DNA of 64,000 bases from Gammaproteobacteria bacterium (GTDB lineage: Bacteria; Pseudomonadota; Gammaproteobacteria; Steroidobacterales; Steroidobacteraceae): assembly GCA_025358295.1 (NCBI GenBank), contig JANYJY010000043.1:17614-81613 (forward strand). The letters run 5' to 3'. The notes under the pieces were generated by a model. The model did not search any database. It had not been told where the DNA came from and saw nothing but the letters and a program-made list of their open reading frames with translations. Position numbers and translations under genes: made by a program. The number at the start of each line of letters is the position of its first letter. Positions within the stretch are counted from its first letter, which is position 1. Positions 43,537 to 52,525 of this stretch are shown here, piece after piece.

Positions 43537-44775
43537 ATGCAAGTGTATCTGGTTGGTGGAGCCGTTCGGGACACCCTGCTCGGCCTGGATGTCGTGGAGC
43601 GAGATTGGGTTGTCGTCGGCAGCACCCGAGAGGAACTATTGCGCCTGAAATATCGCGAAGTCGGCCGCGATTTTCCGGTTTTTCTGCATCCTGACTCTCA
43701 TGAGGAATATGCGCTGGCGAGGCTCGAACGCAAGGTAGCCCCCGGCTACCGAGGCTTCACCGTGGAATTCGGACCCGAGGTCACGCTCGAAGAAGACCTC
43801 GCGCGCCGCGACCTGACGATCAACGCGATTGCGCAATCGTCCGACGGTGCGCTGCTGGATCCCTATGGCGGCAAACGCGATCTCGACGCGCGCATGTTGC
43901 GCCATGTTTCTCCCGCCTTCGTGGAAGATCCTGTGCGCGTCCTGCGCGTGGCACGCTTCGCTGCGCGCTTTGCACCACTCGGCTTTCAGGTTGCCCCGGA
44001 AACGCAGGAGCTGATGCGTTGCATGGTGGAGCGGCACGAAGTGGACTCACTGGTGGCCGAACGCGTCTGGCAGGAAACCGAAAAGGCCCTGCGCCAGCCC
44101 AAGGCCAGCGAGTTCTTCAAAGTGTTGCGCGCCTGCGGCGCGCTGCAAATCATCTATCCGGAAATCGACGCGCTCTTCGGCGTGCCGCAACCCGCGCAGT
44201 GGCACCCGGAAATCGACACTGGGCTGCATACCATGATGGTGCTCGATCAGGCCGCATTGCTCAGCCTGGATCTGAAAATGCGGTTCGCCGCGCTGGTTCA
44301 CGATCTCGGCAAGGGAACTACGCCGCGCGAAGAATGGCCAAGCCATCGAGGACATGAGGAGCGCAGCGTTGCGTTGATCGAGGCCTTGGCCGCACGCTTG
44401 CGTCTGCCGGGAGATTACCGCGATCTTGGCGTCATCGTGGCGCGTTTTCACGGCGTAGTGCATCGTGCCTTCGAATTGCGGCCCAAGACCATCTTAGATT
44501 TCATGGAACGCGCCGATGCGTTCCGCCGCCCGGAGCGCTTTGCACTGGCGCTGCTGGCGTGCGAGGCGGACTCTCGCGGCCGGCTGGGATTGGAGAACGA
44601 ACCCTACCCGCAGCGCGGCTATTTGCAGGCGGCGCGCGATATCGCCGCCGCGGTCAAACCCACGCCCGAAGACATTGCGGAACACGCCGGCCCAAAAATC
44701 GCGGAGCGCCTGCATCGGCGGCGCGAGCAGGCGATTGCGAATCTGCGCGAACAATCGAATGAAACCCGCGGATGA
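43537..44775 (+). CDS. cca: CCA-adding tRNA nucleotidyltransferase with HD domain
   Basis: A 412-residue class II nucleotidyltransferase. MQVYLVGGAVRDTLLGLDVVERDWVVVGST (GG-x-VRD), EEYALARLERK, RRDLTINAIAQ, and RVLRVARFAARFAPLGFQ are the polymerase motifs. C-terminal HD phosphohydrolase domain: GLHTMMVLDQAA, RFAALVHDLGKG and HEERSV. Repairs and completes tRNA 3' CCA ends; the HD domain adds 2',3'-cyclic phosphodiesterase activity in E. coli. Possibly leaderless. Confidence 0.96.
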   Translation: MQVYLVGGAVRDTLLGLDVVERDWVVVGSTREELLRLKYREVGRDFPVFLHPDSHEEYALARLERKVAPGYRGFTVEFGPEVTLEEDLARRDLTINAIAQSSDGALLDPYGGKRDLDARMLRHVSPAFVEDPVRVLRVARFAARFAPLGFQVAPETQELMRCMVERHEVDSLVAERVWQETEKALRQPKASEFFKVLRACGALQIIYPEIDALFGVPQPAQWHPEIDTGLHTMMVLDQAALLSLDLKMRFAALVHDLGKGTTPREEWPSHRGHEERSVALIEALAARLRLPGDYRDLGVIVARFHGVVHRAFELRPKTILDFMERADAFRRPERFALALLACEADSRGRLGLENEPYPQRGYLQAARDIAAAVKPTPEDIAEHAGPKIAERLHRRREQAIANLREQSNETRG

Positions 44776-44785
44776 GGGGCGCTAG

Positions 44786-45697
44786 ATGAATATTCGCCTT
44801 TTGCCGGCAGTGTTGTTGATGGTATCGACTGCCGCGCTGATCGAATCAGCCAGCGCGGAAACAGTGCTGGTCGGCGCGGCCGCCTATCCAGAAGGGCCGC
44901 TGTGGCGGAACGGCAAGCTGCTGTACGTGGAATACGCGGGACCGGGAGTAAAACAATGGGATGGAAAGCACTCATCCGTCTATTGGAGCGGCGATCATTG
45001 CGGCGCTTCCGGGCTGATCGACTACCGGCGCGATCACATTTTAGTGGCCTGTTACGACTCCAATGCCGTCATCGAGCTGGACGAAGCCGGCAGACAGATT
45101 CGCACCATCAACAGGGACGCAGCCGGTAAGGGATTTATAGGCCCCAATGATTTCGCGGCGGACCGCTCGGGCGGAATCTATGTTTCCGCCTCCGGCGTCT
45201 ACGACCCGAAAGCGCCGATCAGCGGCACCATTCTTTATCTGTCGCCGACCAAGGGAACTCTGGTCGAAGTCGCCACCCTCATTCACTACTCGAACGGTTT
45301 GACCTTATCTGCGGACGGCAAAAATCTGCTGGTCTCGGAAATGCTGGCCGGCCGTATCTTGTCGTTTCCGATCCAGGCGGACGGCACATTGGGCCCCCGC
45401 TCCGTATGGGCTCGGCTTCAAGACCTCGCCCCCCCGACCGCTCACGCAGACGCCTACAATGGTCCCGACGGATTCAAATTGGGACCTGACGGCAACTACT
45501 ACATCGCGCAGAACGGTTCGGGCCGGGTGCTGGTGGTGAACGACGAAAAGAAGCTGGTCAGGACCATTCAAGTTCCGACACCCTATGTGACCAACGTGAA
45601 CTTCGGCGCAGACGGCGCGGCTACCGTGTACATCACGGGCGTATTCGATCCCTGGAAAGCGCCTTTTCCCGGCGCCGTGTATCGCTGGACTCCGTAG
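44786..45697 (+). CDS. SMP-30/gluconolactonase-like beta-propeller, exported
   Basis: A 303-residue protein with a signal peptide (LLPAVLLMVSTAALIESASA). Propeller blades include YPEGPLWRNGKLLYVE, FIGPNDFAADRSGGIYVSASG, YSNGLTLSADGKNLLVSE and YNGPDGFKLGPDGNYYIAQNGSGRVLVV. The acidic/Asn positions (EGP, GPND, NG, DG) match the divalent-metal pocket of SMP-30 lactonases. GAGGGGCG precedes ATG 44786. Periplasmic lactonase activity is likely; the substrate is unknown. Confidence 0.87.
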   Translation: MNIRLLPAVLLMVSTAALIESASAETVLVGAAAYPEGPLWRNGKLLYVEYAGPGVKQWDGKHSSVYWSGDHCGASGLIDYRRDHILVACYDSNAVIELDEAGRQIRTINRDAAGKGFIGPNDFAADRSGGIYVSASGVYDPKAPISGTILYLSPTKGTLVEVATLIHYSNGLTLSADGKNLLVSEMLAGRILSFPIQADGTLGPRSVWARLQDLAPPTAHADAYNGPDGFKLGPDGNYYIAQNGSGRVLVVNDEKKLVRTIQVPTPYVTNVNFGADGAATVYITGVFDPWKAPFPGAVYRWTP

Positions 45698-45720
45698 GCG
45701 GCCGACACACGTCGGCCGCC
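45697..45720. terminator. Hairpin between SMP-30-like gene and TonB-dependent receptor
   Basis: Perfect 10-bp stem (GGCGGCCGAC / GTCGGCCGCC) with ACAC loop between two convergent genes. No U-run follows; probably a bidirectional terminator. Confidence 0.65.
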
Positions 45721-45737
45721 ACCGGATCAATCACTTC

Positions 45738-48347
45738 TTAAAACTTATAGCCGAACCGAACTCCGCCGGTCCGCGGCCGATTGATCGTTTCCGCGGTAAT
45801 GAATTGATTGCCGTTCTCGAAAAGATTTGCACGCGTGTTGGTCAGATTCTGGATGTACAGCTGCGCCGTCCACGCGTCCTTGGAAACACCCGTCGCAGCA
45901 TCGTAGGTCGTAAAGCTGGCCTGGTCATACGCCGCGATATTGCCCGTGGCCGAGTAAGAATGCGCCTGGTGACTACCGGCCAGCTGCGCAAATGCCTTGT
46001 AGTCGCCGATCACCATGTCGTAGCGCGCCCGCAAACTGGCTTGGAACGGTGGCGATTGCGCAAGCGGGCTACCCTGCGTTCCGAAGGGACTGCCGCCGAT
46101 GCTGCCGACCTGGGGAATGACGATGGGCGAACCGTTCGGCTGACGCAGATACGGGGCATTGGTCAGGTCGCTGCTATTCCATGACGCGGCACCGATCACG
46201 GTCAGCTCATGCGTGACCCTGCCGACAACTTCGGTTTCCACGCCCCGCACCCGATAGTTCGGACCATTGACGACGAAGCTCAAGTTGCCGTAACAGCACG
46301 ACTGGAAGATCTGGACTTGAACGTCTTTCCAGTCTTCTTGATAGACGGCGCCGTTGAATTCCAGGCGGTTATTGAACCACTGCGTCTTCCAACCGAGCTC
46401 ATTGTTGACCAAGGTATCAGGCGCATACGCCTGGGGCGCCTTATACGTGTAGGCAAAGCCGTTGACAGTGTTGACCGTATGATCGGCAAACGCTGCGCCG
46501 CGGTTGAAGCCGCCCGGCCTGAAACCTTGCGACCAGGTGTAGTAAATCAGCACGTCGTCCATGGGCCGCCAACTGATGTTGGCGCGGCTCTTGAAGCCGG
46601 AGTAGGTGACATCGAGATTGTGGGCGCTCAAATCATTGCTGAACAGCTTATTGCCGGTGCAGGGCGCCAGGCCATTGTCGAAGCAGCCGAAACTACTGAC
46701 CGAACTACCCACCGCAGTGGTGTCGATTTTGTAGTACCGAGTGCCGGCGGTCAGAGTCAGGGTCTTGGGAATGAGATCGAAGTCGATCGAACCGAATATG
46801 GCCTTCTGAGTGTAGCCGCGAGTGATGTCATCGAAGAACGAGGTTCGGTCGTTGCGCGTGCGGGGATTGCGCACCTGCGCGTCGGGGGCGGGGCCGACGT
46901 CGGTCAAGCAACCCGTGGTCACGGCCGTCGTACAAGCTGGCAGACTCTTGTACAGCCAATCGATATTTTCTGCGACCTTGTAGTTTTCCCAAAATAACCC
47001 GCCGATGCCGCGCAGGCGCCAATTGTCCGGAGTACTCACCCGCAATTCCTGACTGTTGTGGCTGGCCGTATCCGACTCGCGCCAACTTGCGAGGGGCGAG
47101 TAGCATTTGCCGACTGCGACGGCGCCCTGTGCAGGGGACGTGCACTGGTAATAGTCCGCGTAGACGCCGCGCGAATAGTTGGTGTAATCCCCGACCTGAT
47201 CGACATGGCGGACCATGTAGCTGCCGGAGTAAACCACCTTGAGCGGGCCGACTTGCCCGTTGATGGTCAACGCAGAGTTTTCGAATTTGTCGTTGTTATG
47301 CGCCGGGTTGTAGAGCTGAACACCGAGATCGGGCAAGGTCTCACCCGCCGAACTTTGCGGCGTCACATAGAAGACTCCATCCGAATGCATGTCTTGATAC
47401 GACTGCATAAACAGCGCATTCCAGTCTTCATTGAACTTGTACAGGGCGCCGATGCGCAGCCCTTGATAAGTCGTTGGATTGATGGCATTTCCGACCAGGC
47501 TGTTGTTGTTGATCGAGGGGCTGCCCGGTGGAACGCCGTAGCTCGTCGGAGCCCCTGCGGCACAATTGCCCGCCACCGGCGTTCCGACCGAGCAACCGGT
47601 GGCGTAACCGGCATAATGAATGCCGATATCGGTGGGCAAGCGGCTGAAGGTACCGGGGACATTGTTGATGTAGCCGCCCTTGGTGTCGCTGTAGATGACG
47701 GCACGTATGGCCAACTTGTCCGCGATCAAGGGCAGATTGATCATCGCATCGACGCTGTTGCTGGGATCGCCGCCGCTGGTATAGGCATAGCCGGCGTTGA
47801 CGCCGCCTTCGGTCACATCGAGCTTTGGCTTGTTGGTGATATAGCGCAGCACGCCCGCTTGGGCGCCGGCGCCGAACAGAGTGCCCTGTGGCCCCTCGAG
47901 CACTTCGATCCGTTCGATGTCGGCAGCGTAGACGTCCAAGTTTCGGCCCGGCAATTGGCCGGATTGATCGTCCAGATATACAGCGACATTAGGGAAGCTG
48001 CCGATACCGCTGGAACCCTGGGTCGCGAGCGTGGATGTCGCGAGGCCACGCATGAAAATAACGCCCTGGCCCGGGCCATTGCTGGCCGATGTGACATTGG
48101 GCAGGTACTTCACGAATTCATCGAACGTGGTGACATTCAGTTGCGTCAGAGTTTCACCGGTGAGCGCCTGTATTTGAATGGGCACGTTCTGCATGTTTTC
48201 CGTGCGGCGCTGCGCCGTCACGGTGATTTCCTGGATCGCGTCCGAGCTGGCATCGGCGTCGGCGGCCGCAGCGGCGCAGGCGAGTCCGCCGGGAGCGCCG
48301 CTTAGGATCGCTGCGATCGCATACGATAATTTTGGGTTCGAGTTCAT
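45738..48347 (-). CDS. TonB-dependent outer-membrane receptor
   Basis: 869 residues from ATG 48347 (MNSNPKLSYAIAAILSG), preceded by AGGGA. Signal peptide to about residue 30, a TonB-box-like EITVTAQRRTENMQNVPIQIQAL, plug domain (FMRGLATSTLATQGSSGIGSFPNVAVYLDD, IERIEVLEGPQGTLFGAGAQAGVLRYITNKP) and beta-barrel ending in GVRFGYKF with terminal Phe. It belongs to the family of receptors common in sphingomonads and steroid degraders; ligand unknown. Confidence 0.92.
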   Translation of the reverse strand: MNSNPKLSYAIAAILSGAPGGLACAAAAADADASSDAIQEITVTAQRRTENMQNVPIQIQALTGETLTQLNVTTFDEFVKYLPNVTSASNGPGQGVIFMRGLATSTLATQGSSGIGSFPNVAVYLDDQSGQLPGRNLDVYAADIERIEVLEGPQGTLFGAGAQAGVLRYITNKPKLDVTEGGVNAGYAYTSGGDPSNSVDAMINLPLIADKLAIRAVIYSDTKGGYINNVPGTFSRLPTDIGIHYAGYATGCSVGTPVAGNCAAGAPTSYGVPPGSPSINNNSLVGNAINPTTYQGLRIGALYKFNEDWNALFMQSYQDMHSDGVFYVTPQSSAGETLPDLGVQLYNPAHNNDKFENSALTINGQVGPLKVVYSGSYMVRHVDQVGDYTNYSRGVYADYYQCTSPAQGAVAVGKCYSPLASWRESDTASHNSQELRVSTPDNWRLRGIGGLFWENYKVAENIDWLYKSLPACTTAVTTGCLTDVGPAPDAQVRNPRTRNDRTSFFDDITRGYTQKAIFGSIDFDLIPKTLTLTAGTRYYKIDTTAVGSSVSSFGCFDNGLAPCTGNKLFSNDLSAHNLDVTYSGFKSRANISWRPMDDVLIYYTWSQGFRPGGFNRGAAFADHTVNTVNGFAYTYKAPQAYAPDTLVNNELGWKTQWFNNRLEFNGAVYQEDWKDVQVQIFQSCCYGNLSFVVNGPNYRVRGVETEVVGRVTHELTVIGAASWNSSDLTNAPYLRQPNGSPIVIPQVGSIGGSPFGTQGSPLAQSPPFQASLRARYDMVIGDYKAFAQLAGSHQAHSYSATGNIAAYDQASFTTYDAATGVSKDAWTAQLYIQNLTNTRANLFENGNQFITAETINRPRTGGVRFGYKF

Positions 48348-48662
48348 GCTTGCATCCCTGAATAATTGTGTTGTTCGATCAGAAGCTGCCAACTCACGCC
48401 GAATTCGCAATCAAATTACTGAATTCCCTGATTGTCGCTTGCGTCGCCGCGTCAATCCTACCTTGAAAGCGGTTCAGTGCGCCTGTTCTGAACTCGCCGT
48501 AATCCGGCCTAAATCCGGCATCGTCACGCGAAACGCGTGTCGAACAAATTGGGCGGCCGCTGCAATGTGTCGGCGGGCACCGCACCGCGCGTGCGGCGCG
48601 GCTCAGATTCTGATACGGCGCGCGCAAGCCCGGTCGAACTCACATCAAACCATTGATTTCTA
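48348..48662. other. Non-coding region upstream of TonB-dependent receptor
   Basis: 315 bp between the methyltransferase stop and the receptor start. Operator-like elements: AATCCGGC direct repeats one helical turn apart (48501-48508, 48512-48519) and the dyad CACGCG-AAA-CGCGTG (48525-48539). A CCGCAC/GTGCGG hairpin lies near 48580. No gene seen. Confidence 0.5.
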
Positions 48663-49838
48663 TCACAATGTGTGGCGGAAATCCTGCAATGAAAAGCCCG
48701 CCAGCGGCAAGTCCGTGCCGCGCTGCCACGCCATGACCTTGAAGCATTCGCCCATTTCGCCGGGCAACATCAGTCGACGCGCTTGATTTGCCAGACGCGC
48801 GAATTGATCCGCGTCGTCGCCGGCGAGCCTTTGCATCTCCTGGTCCACACCAAGGCCCGCTAAGAAATAGCTCTGTGTCGTGAATCCCGACAGCGCGAAT
48901 CCGGCGGCTCGAGATGCTTCTGCCAGCAGGGTGTAGTCCACCCACGCCGTGATGTCCTGAAGTCCGGGATAGAGCAACGGATCGCCATGGGCGCGATGAC
49001 GGAAATGGCACATCAAGGTGCCGTCGTGGCGTTCGGCCAAATAGTATTGCGACCGAGGCAGCCCGTAGTCGAACCACAATGCGGCGCCGGCCCGCAGAGA
49101 TCGAGTAACGTCATGCGTCCATGCACTGAGGCGCGGACAATATTCCGACACATAACCGTCGCCCCACGCGCCGCCGGCAATCGCCAGACGCCCACAATTC
49201 TCGGCCATCGCGGTGCTTGCCGGACGCGCCGCCCAGGCAAGGCGGCCCGCATCGATGATCACGCCGAGCACCTCCACTCGATCGCCGTGCCAACGAAACC
49301 TTGTGACCGGCAGCGCGTCCAACACTTCATTGGCAATAACCACGCCGGCAAAACTCTCATCGGGCGGCTGATCGAGCCATCGGACCCTATGAAGCAAATG
49401 CGGCACATCTTGCGCCAATCGCAGGCGCTGGCGTTCGCGCAAGTCGGCGCTGATGTCGAGAATCGAATACTGCGACGGCAATTGCCCCAGCGTCTCGAGG
49501 CGCCGCAAGACGTCCGCTGCCAGACGGCCGCTACCGGCGCCTATTTCCAGTATTGTTCCGCCGCCGAGGGCGCCGAGCACCTGGGCGCACTGCCGTGCGA
49601 CGCAGGCACCGAATAACCCCGAGACTTCCGGCGCAGTCGTGAAGTCGCCGTCGGCGCCGAACTTACGCGCACCGGCGCTGTAATAGCCTAGACCCGGCGC
49701 GTACAGGGCCATATCCATGTATTGCTCGAAACTCAGCCAGCCCCCGGCCGCGGCGATTTGATGCGCCAGGAAATCTTGCATGCGCTCGGCGTGCTGCGCT
49801 TGCGCGTCGTTCAGCATGAGTTCACGCTGCAAAGCCAT
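48663..49838 (-). CDS. MidA/NDUFAF7-like SAM-dependent methyltransferase (COG1565)
   Basis: About 391 residues. IAAAGGWLSFEQYMDMALYAPGLGYYSAGARKFGADGDFTTAPEVSGLFG is the family N-terminus; TILEIGAGSGRLAADVLRRL binds SAM; VVIANEVLDALPVTRF is the catalytic-region motif. The eukaryotic homologue dimethylates an Arg of a complex I subunit. The start is uncertain: ATG 49838 (MALQREL) is chosen, but 49859 (whose ATG overlaps the divergent folM ATG as CATG) and 49817 are possible. Confidence 0.88.
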   Translation of the reverse strand: MALQRELMLNDAQAQHAERMQDFLAHQIAAAGGWLSFEQYMDMALYAPGLGYYSAGARKFGADGDFTTAPEVSGLFGACVARQCAQVLGALGGGTILEIGAGSGRLAADVLRRLETLGQLPSQYSILDISADLRERQRLRLAQDVPHLLHRVRWLDQPPDESFAGVVIANEVLDALPVTRFRWHGDRVEVLGVIIDAGRLAWAARPASTAMAENCGRLAIAGGAWGDGYVSEYCPRLSAWTHDVTRSLRAGAALWFDYGLPRSQYYLAERHDGTLMCHFRHRAHGDPLLYPGLQDITAWVDYTLLAEASRAAGFALSGFTTQSYFLAGLGVDQEMQRLAGDDADQFARLANQARRLMLPGEMGECFKVMAWQRGTDLPLAGFSLQDFRHTL

Positions 49839-49857
49839 TGCGGTATCGTTGCGACGC

Positions 49858-50613
49858 ATGAAACCCAGTATCGATAATTCTCCGCTGCAGGACCAGGTTG
49901 TGCTGATTACCGGCGGGGCGCGCCGGGTCGGTGCCGAGGTTGCACGCACCCTGCATACGGCCGGCGCGAACATACTGATTCATTACCGCTCCTCCGCCGC
50001 CGCAGCGATTGCCTTGGCGGACCAGCTCAATCGGCTGCGCCCCCATTCTGCCGCCATCCACTCCGCGCAACTCGCCGCTGCGCAGGCCCCGGAAAAACTC
50101 GTGGCCGCCACGCTGCTGGAATTTGGACGCCTGGATATTCTCATCAACAACGCCTCTAGTTTTTACCCCACGCCGGTCGGCACGATCACTCTGCCTCAAT
50201 GGGACGACCTCATGGGCAGCAACTTGAAGGCACCGTTGTTCTTGTCGCAGGCAGCCGCGCCCAGTCTGGCCAAACAACGCGGCCTCATCATCAACATGGT
50301 CGATATTCACGCCATGCGCCCGCTCAGGGAGCACCCGGTGTACAGCGTGGCCAAGGCGGGATTGGCGATGCTGACTCGCGCGTTGGCGCGTGAATTGGGA
50401 CCCGACATTCGTGTCAACGGCATCGCACCGGGACCGGTGCTTTGGCCGGAGGGCGACATGGATGAGGAACTGAAGCGCGAAATCATCAATAAGACGGCTC
50501 TCAAGCGCCATGGCAGTCCGCAGGATATTGCGCGCACCGCGTTGTTTTTGGCGAAGGATGCGCCGTACATCACCGGTCAAATCATCGCCGTCGACGGCGG
50601 ACGCAGCATCTAG
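49858..50613 (+). CDS. folM: Pteridine reductase / dihydromonapterin reductase (FolM-like SDR)
   Basis: A 251-residue SDR from ATG 49858 (MKPSIDNSPLQDQVVLITGG). The NADP-binding segment GGARRVGAEVA and HYRSSAAAA carry the Arg residues typical of pteridine reductases (TGxxxRxG). Also INNASSFYPTPVG, catalytic YSVAKAG and NGIAPGPVLWPEGD. Close to folB, which supports a role in tetrahydrofolate or tetrahydromonapterin supply. The 3' end overlaps the lyase-like gene by 4 bp. Confidence 0.88.
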   Translation: MKPSIDNSPLQDQVVLITGGARRVGAEVARTLHTAGANILIHYRSSAAAAIALADQLNRLRPHSAAIHSAQLAAAQAPEKLVAATLLEFGRLDILINNASSFYPTPVGTITLPQWDDLMGSNLKAPLFLSQAAAPSLAKQRGLIINMVDIHAMRPLREHPVYSVAKAGLAMLTRALARELGPDIRVNGIAPGPVLWPEGDMDEELKREIINKTALKRHGSPQDIARTALFLAKDAPYITGQIIAVDGGRSI

Positions 50614-52106
50614 ACCAGAACCGGCGGCGGCGACCTTAGCAATTCTCTGGCCCTTTGGATATCGAGCGCCAGCGGCCGATCGTCTCTGTACTGAGGACTA
50701 TGGACGCGTACCGCCCGGTAGACGGTGTCGGTGTACGCTGCTCGCGCGCGGCCGTCCTTCTGCAGATCGTAGGCCTGTGCCGCGGCGAGCAATTCGATCG
50801 CCACGATGAGCTCAGCGTTGTCCAGTATCTTGAGCAGCTTGAGCGCACCCGGGGTCGCGTGACTGAGGTGATCCTCCTGCAAGCCGGAAGTGATCCCGCC
50901 GTCCAAACTTGCCGGCGCGGCAAGACGGCGATTGTCCGCGGCCAATGAGACCGCCGTGTATTGCGCAATCATGAATCCCGAACCTGCGCCATCATCCGCC
51001 GCCAGAAATGCAGGCAATTGGCTCACCAATGGGTTCACCAACCGGTCCACGCGGCGCTCCGACATGGCGGCCAATTCGGCCACGGCGACACCGAGCGAAT
51101 CCACCGTGAGTCCAAGCGCGGTGCCGACCGCATTGGCACCGGACACGGCGCGCGGCAGATCCGGCGTGCCGAGAACGACGGGGTTATCCGTTACCGATGC
51201 CAGTTCATCGTCGATGACACGAGCCGCCTGGGCGAACAAATCGCGCACGGCGCCATGCACCTGTGGAATGGCGCGCAGGCTCAAGGGATCCTGAGTTCGA
51301 CGGCCGGCGCTGTTTTCTAAGATGGCGCTGCCCCGCAGCGCTGCACGCAGCCGCTCGCCGACCTGGCGTACGCCGGCCGACACGCGTAACTCCAAGCCGG
51401 CTGCGTCGAACGCGGTGGCCTGGCCGTGCAGATTCTCGAAGGTCATCGCTGCGACGGCATCTGCCCAGTCGAGCAGTCGCCGGGTCCTGCCCAAGGCAAG
51501 GGCCGACAAACCCGTGGCGCAGGGCGTGCCGTTGACGAGGCTCAATCCCTCTTTGGCCAGGAGGACGAGCGGGTCAATATGAAGAGACTGCAGCGCCTCG
51601 GCGCCGCTCATCGATCGGCCTCGCAATTGCGCCGATCCCGCCCCGATCAGCACCAGCGCAATATGCGCCATGTGCGACAAATACCCCACCGAACCCGCGG
51701 CCGGCACTTCCGGATCGCATCCATGCTCGAGCAGCGCGAGCATCACTTCCACGACGGCCAGGCGAACCCCTGAGTAGCCGTGCGCAAAATTGTTGACCGC
51801 GGCGGCGATGATGGCGCGCACCTGCGCCGATTCGAGCAGGGGCCCGACGCCCACGGCATGACTCATCACGATGTTTCGCGACAATTGCGCCTGCCTGGAT
51901 TCCGGAATCACCACATCGCACAGCGCGCCGACGCCGGTGTTCACCCCATAGGCCCGCATGCCCTTGGAAACGACCGATTCCACCAGGCGGCGAGCTGCGT
52001 GAATTCGCGCTTGCGCATTCGCCGACAGCGCCAGCGGCGCACCGTCGGCAATATTGACGATGTCATGCCAGACGAGCGATCTGTCGAGAACGATGCGTTG
52101 TGGCAT
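50610..52106 (-). CDS. Aromatic amino acid ammonia-lyase homologue lacking the MIO Ala-Ser-Gly
   Basis: About 498 residues aligned along the whole length of histidine/phenylalanine ammonia-lyases: YGVNTGVGALCD (catalytic Tyr loop), SRNIVMSHAVGVG, AKEGLSLVNGTPCATGLSAL, TQDPLSLRAIPQVHGAVRD, ASVTDNP and LQEDHLSHATPGALKLL. The segment that should read GSVGASGDLAPLAHM is instead VPAAGSVGYLSHMAHIA: Ala-Ser-Gly, the source of the MIO electrophile, is absent, along with several following residues. The annotation as HutH is therefore doubtful. ATG 52106 is preferred over TTG 52118. It follows folB on the same strand; a folate link is not implied. Confidence 0.85.
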   Translation of the reverse strand: MPQRIVLDRSLVWHDIVNIADGAPLALSANAQARIHAARRLVESVVSKGMRAYGVNTGVGALCDVVIPESRQAQLSRNIVMSHAVGVGPLLESAQVRAIIAAAVNNFAHGYSGVRLAVVEVMLALLEHGCDPEVPAAGSVGYLSHMAHIALVLIGAGSAQLRGRSMSGAEALQSLHIDPLVLLAKEGLSLVNGTPCATGLSALALGRTRRLLDWADAVAAMTFENLHGQATAFDAAGLELRVSAGVRQVGERLRAALRGSAILENSAGRRTQDPLSLRAIPQVHGAVRDLFAQAARVIDDELASVTDNPVVLGTPDLPRAVSGANAVGTALGLTVDSLGVAVAELAAMSERRVDRLVNPLVSQLPAFLAADDGAGSGFMIAQYTAVSLAADNRRLAAPASLDGGITSGLQEDHLSHATPGALKLLKILDNAELIVAIELLAAAQAYDLQKDGRARAAYTDTVYRAVRVHSPQYRDDRPLALDIQRARELLRSPPPVLV

Positions 52107-52127
52107 GGAAGGCGGCAATTTGAGAAT

Positions 52128-52517
52128 TTACTGCTTGGCGGTGGCCGCGCGCCATTTCTCGAGATCATCGCGCTGGCGCTCCAATATCACGCCTACATCG
52201 CGCGAACTGCGAATAGCGCCGGGCTTGCTCAAAGAAATCCGCACCCACGCAATGCCGAAGTCTTCCAAAATCAGCATGGCAACGTGTTCGGCCAGCGTTT
52301 CGACCAGATGAAAACTCGAGCCTTCGACGAATGCCAGAACGCGCTTCGCGAGCCGCTTATAGTTGAGCGTGTCGTCGATGGAATCCGACAATGCCGCTTT
52401 GCGGACATCGGCGCTGACCTCGATATCCAGGATGACGGTCTGCTTGACCTGCCGCTCCCAATCGAAAATTCCGACGATAGCCTCGGTCTTAAGCGCATGT
52501 ATGAAGATTTTGTCCAT
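52128..52517 (-). CDS. folB: Dihydroneopterin aldolase
   Basis: A 129-residue protein with MDKIFIHALKTEAIVGIFDWERQVKQTV (conserved Glu), LNYKRLAKRVLAFVEGSSFHLVETLAEHVA and VRISLSKPGAIRSSRDVGV (catalytic Lys). Acts in folate synthesis. ATG 52517 is chosen; GTG 52526, three codons upstream, overlaps the tsaD stop as TAGTG and has AGGGG nearby, so it is also possible. Downstream of tsaD, as in many gammaproteobacteria. Confidence 0.93.
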   Translation of the reverse strand: MDKIFIHALKTEAIVGIFDWERQVKQTVILDIEVSADVRKAALSDSIDDTLNYKRLAKRVLAFVEGSSFHLVETLAEHVAMLILEDFGIAWVRISLSKPGAIRSSRDVGVILERQRDDLEKWRAATAKQ

Positions 52518-52525
52518 TAAGGCCA

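Noticed and set aside
47058..48305. A 415-residue plus-strand open frame
   Set aside because: Antisense to the TonB-dependent receptor; no recognisable domain.
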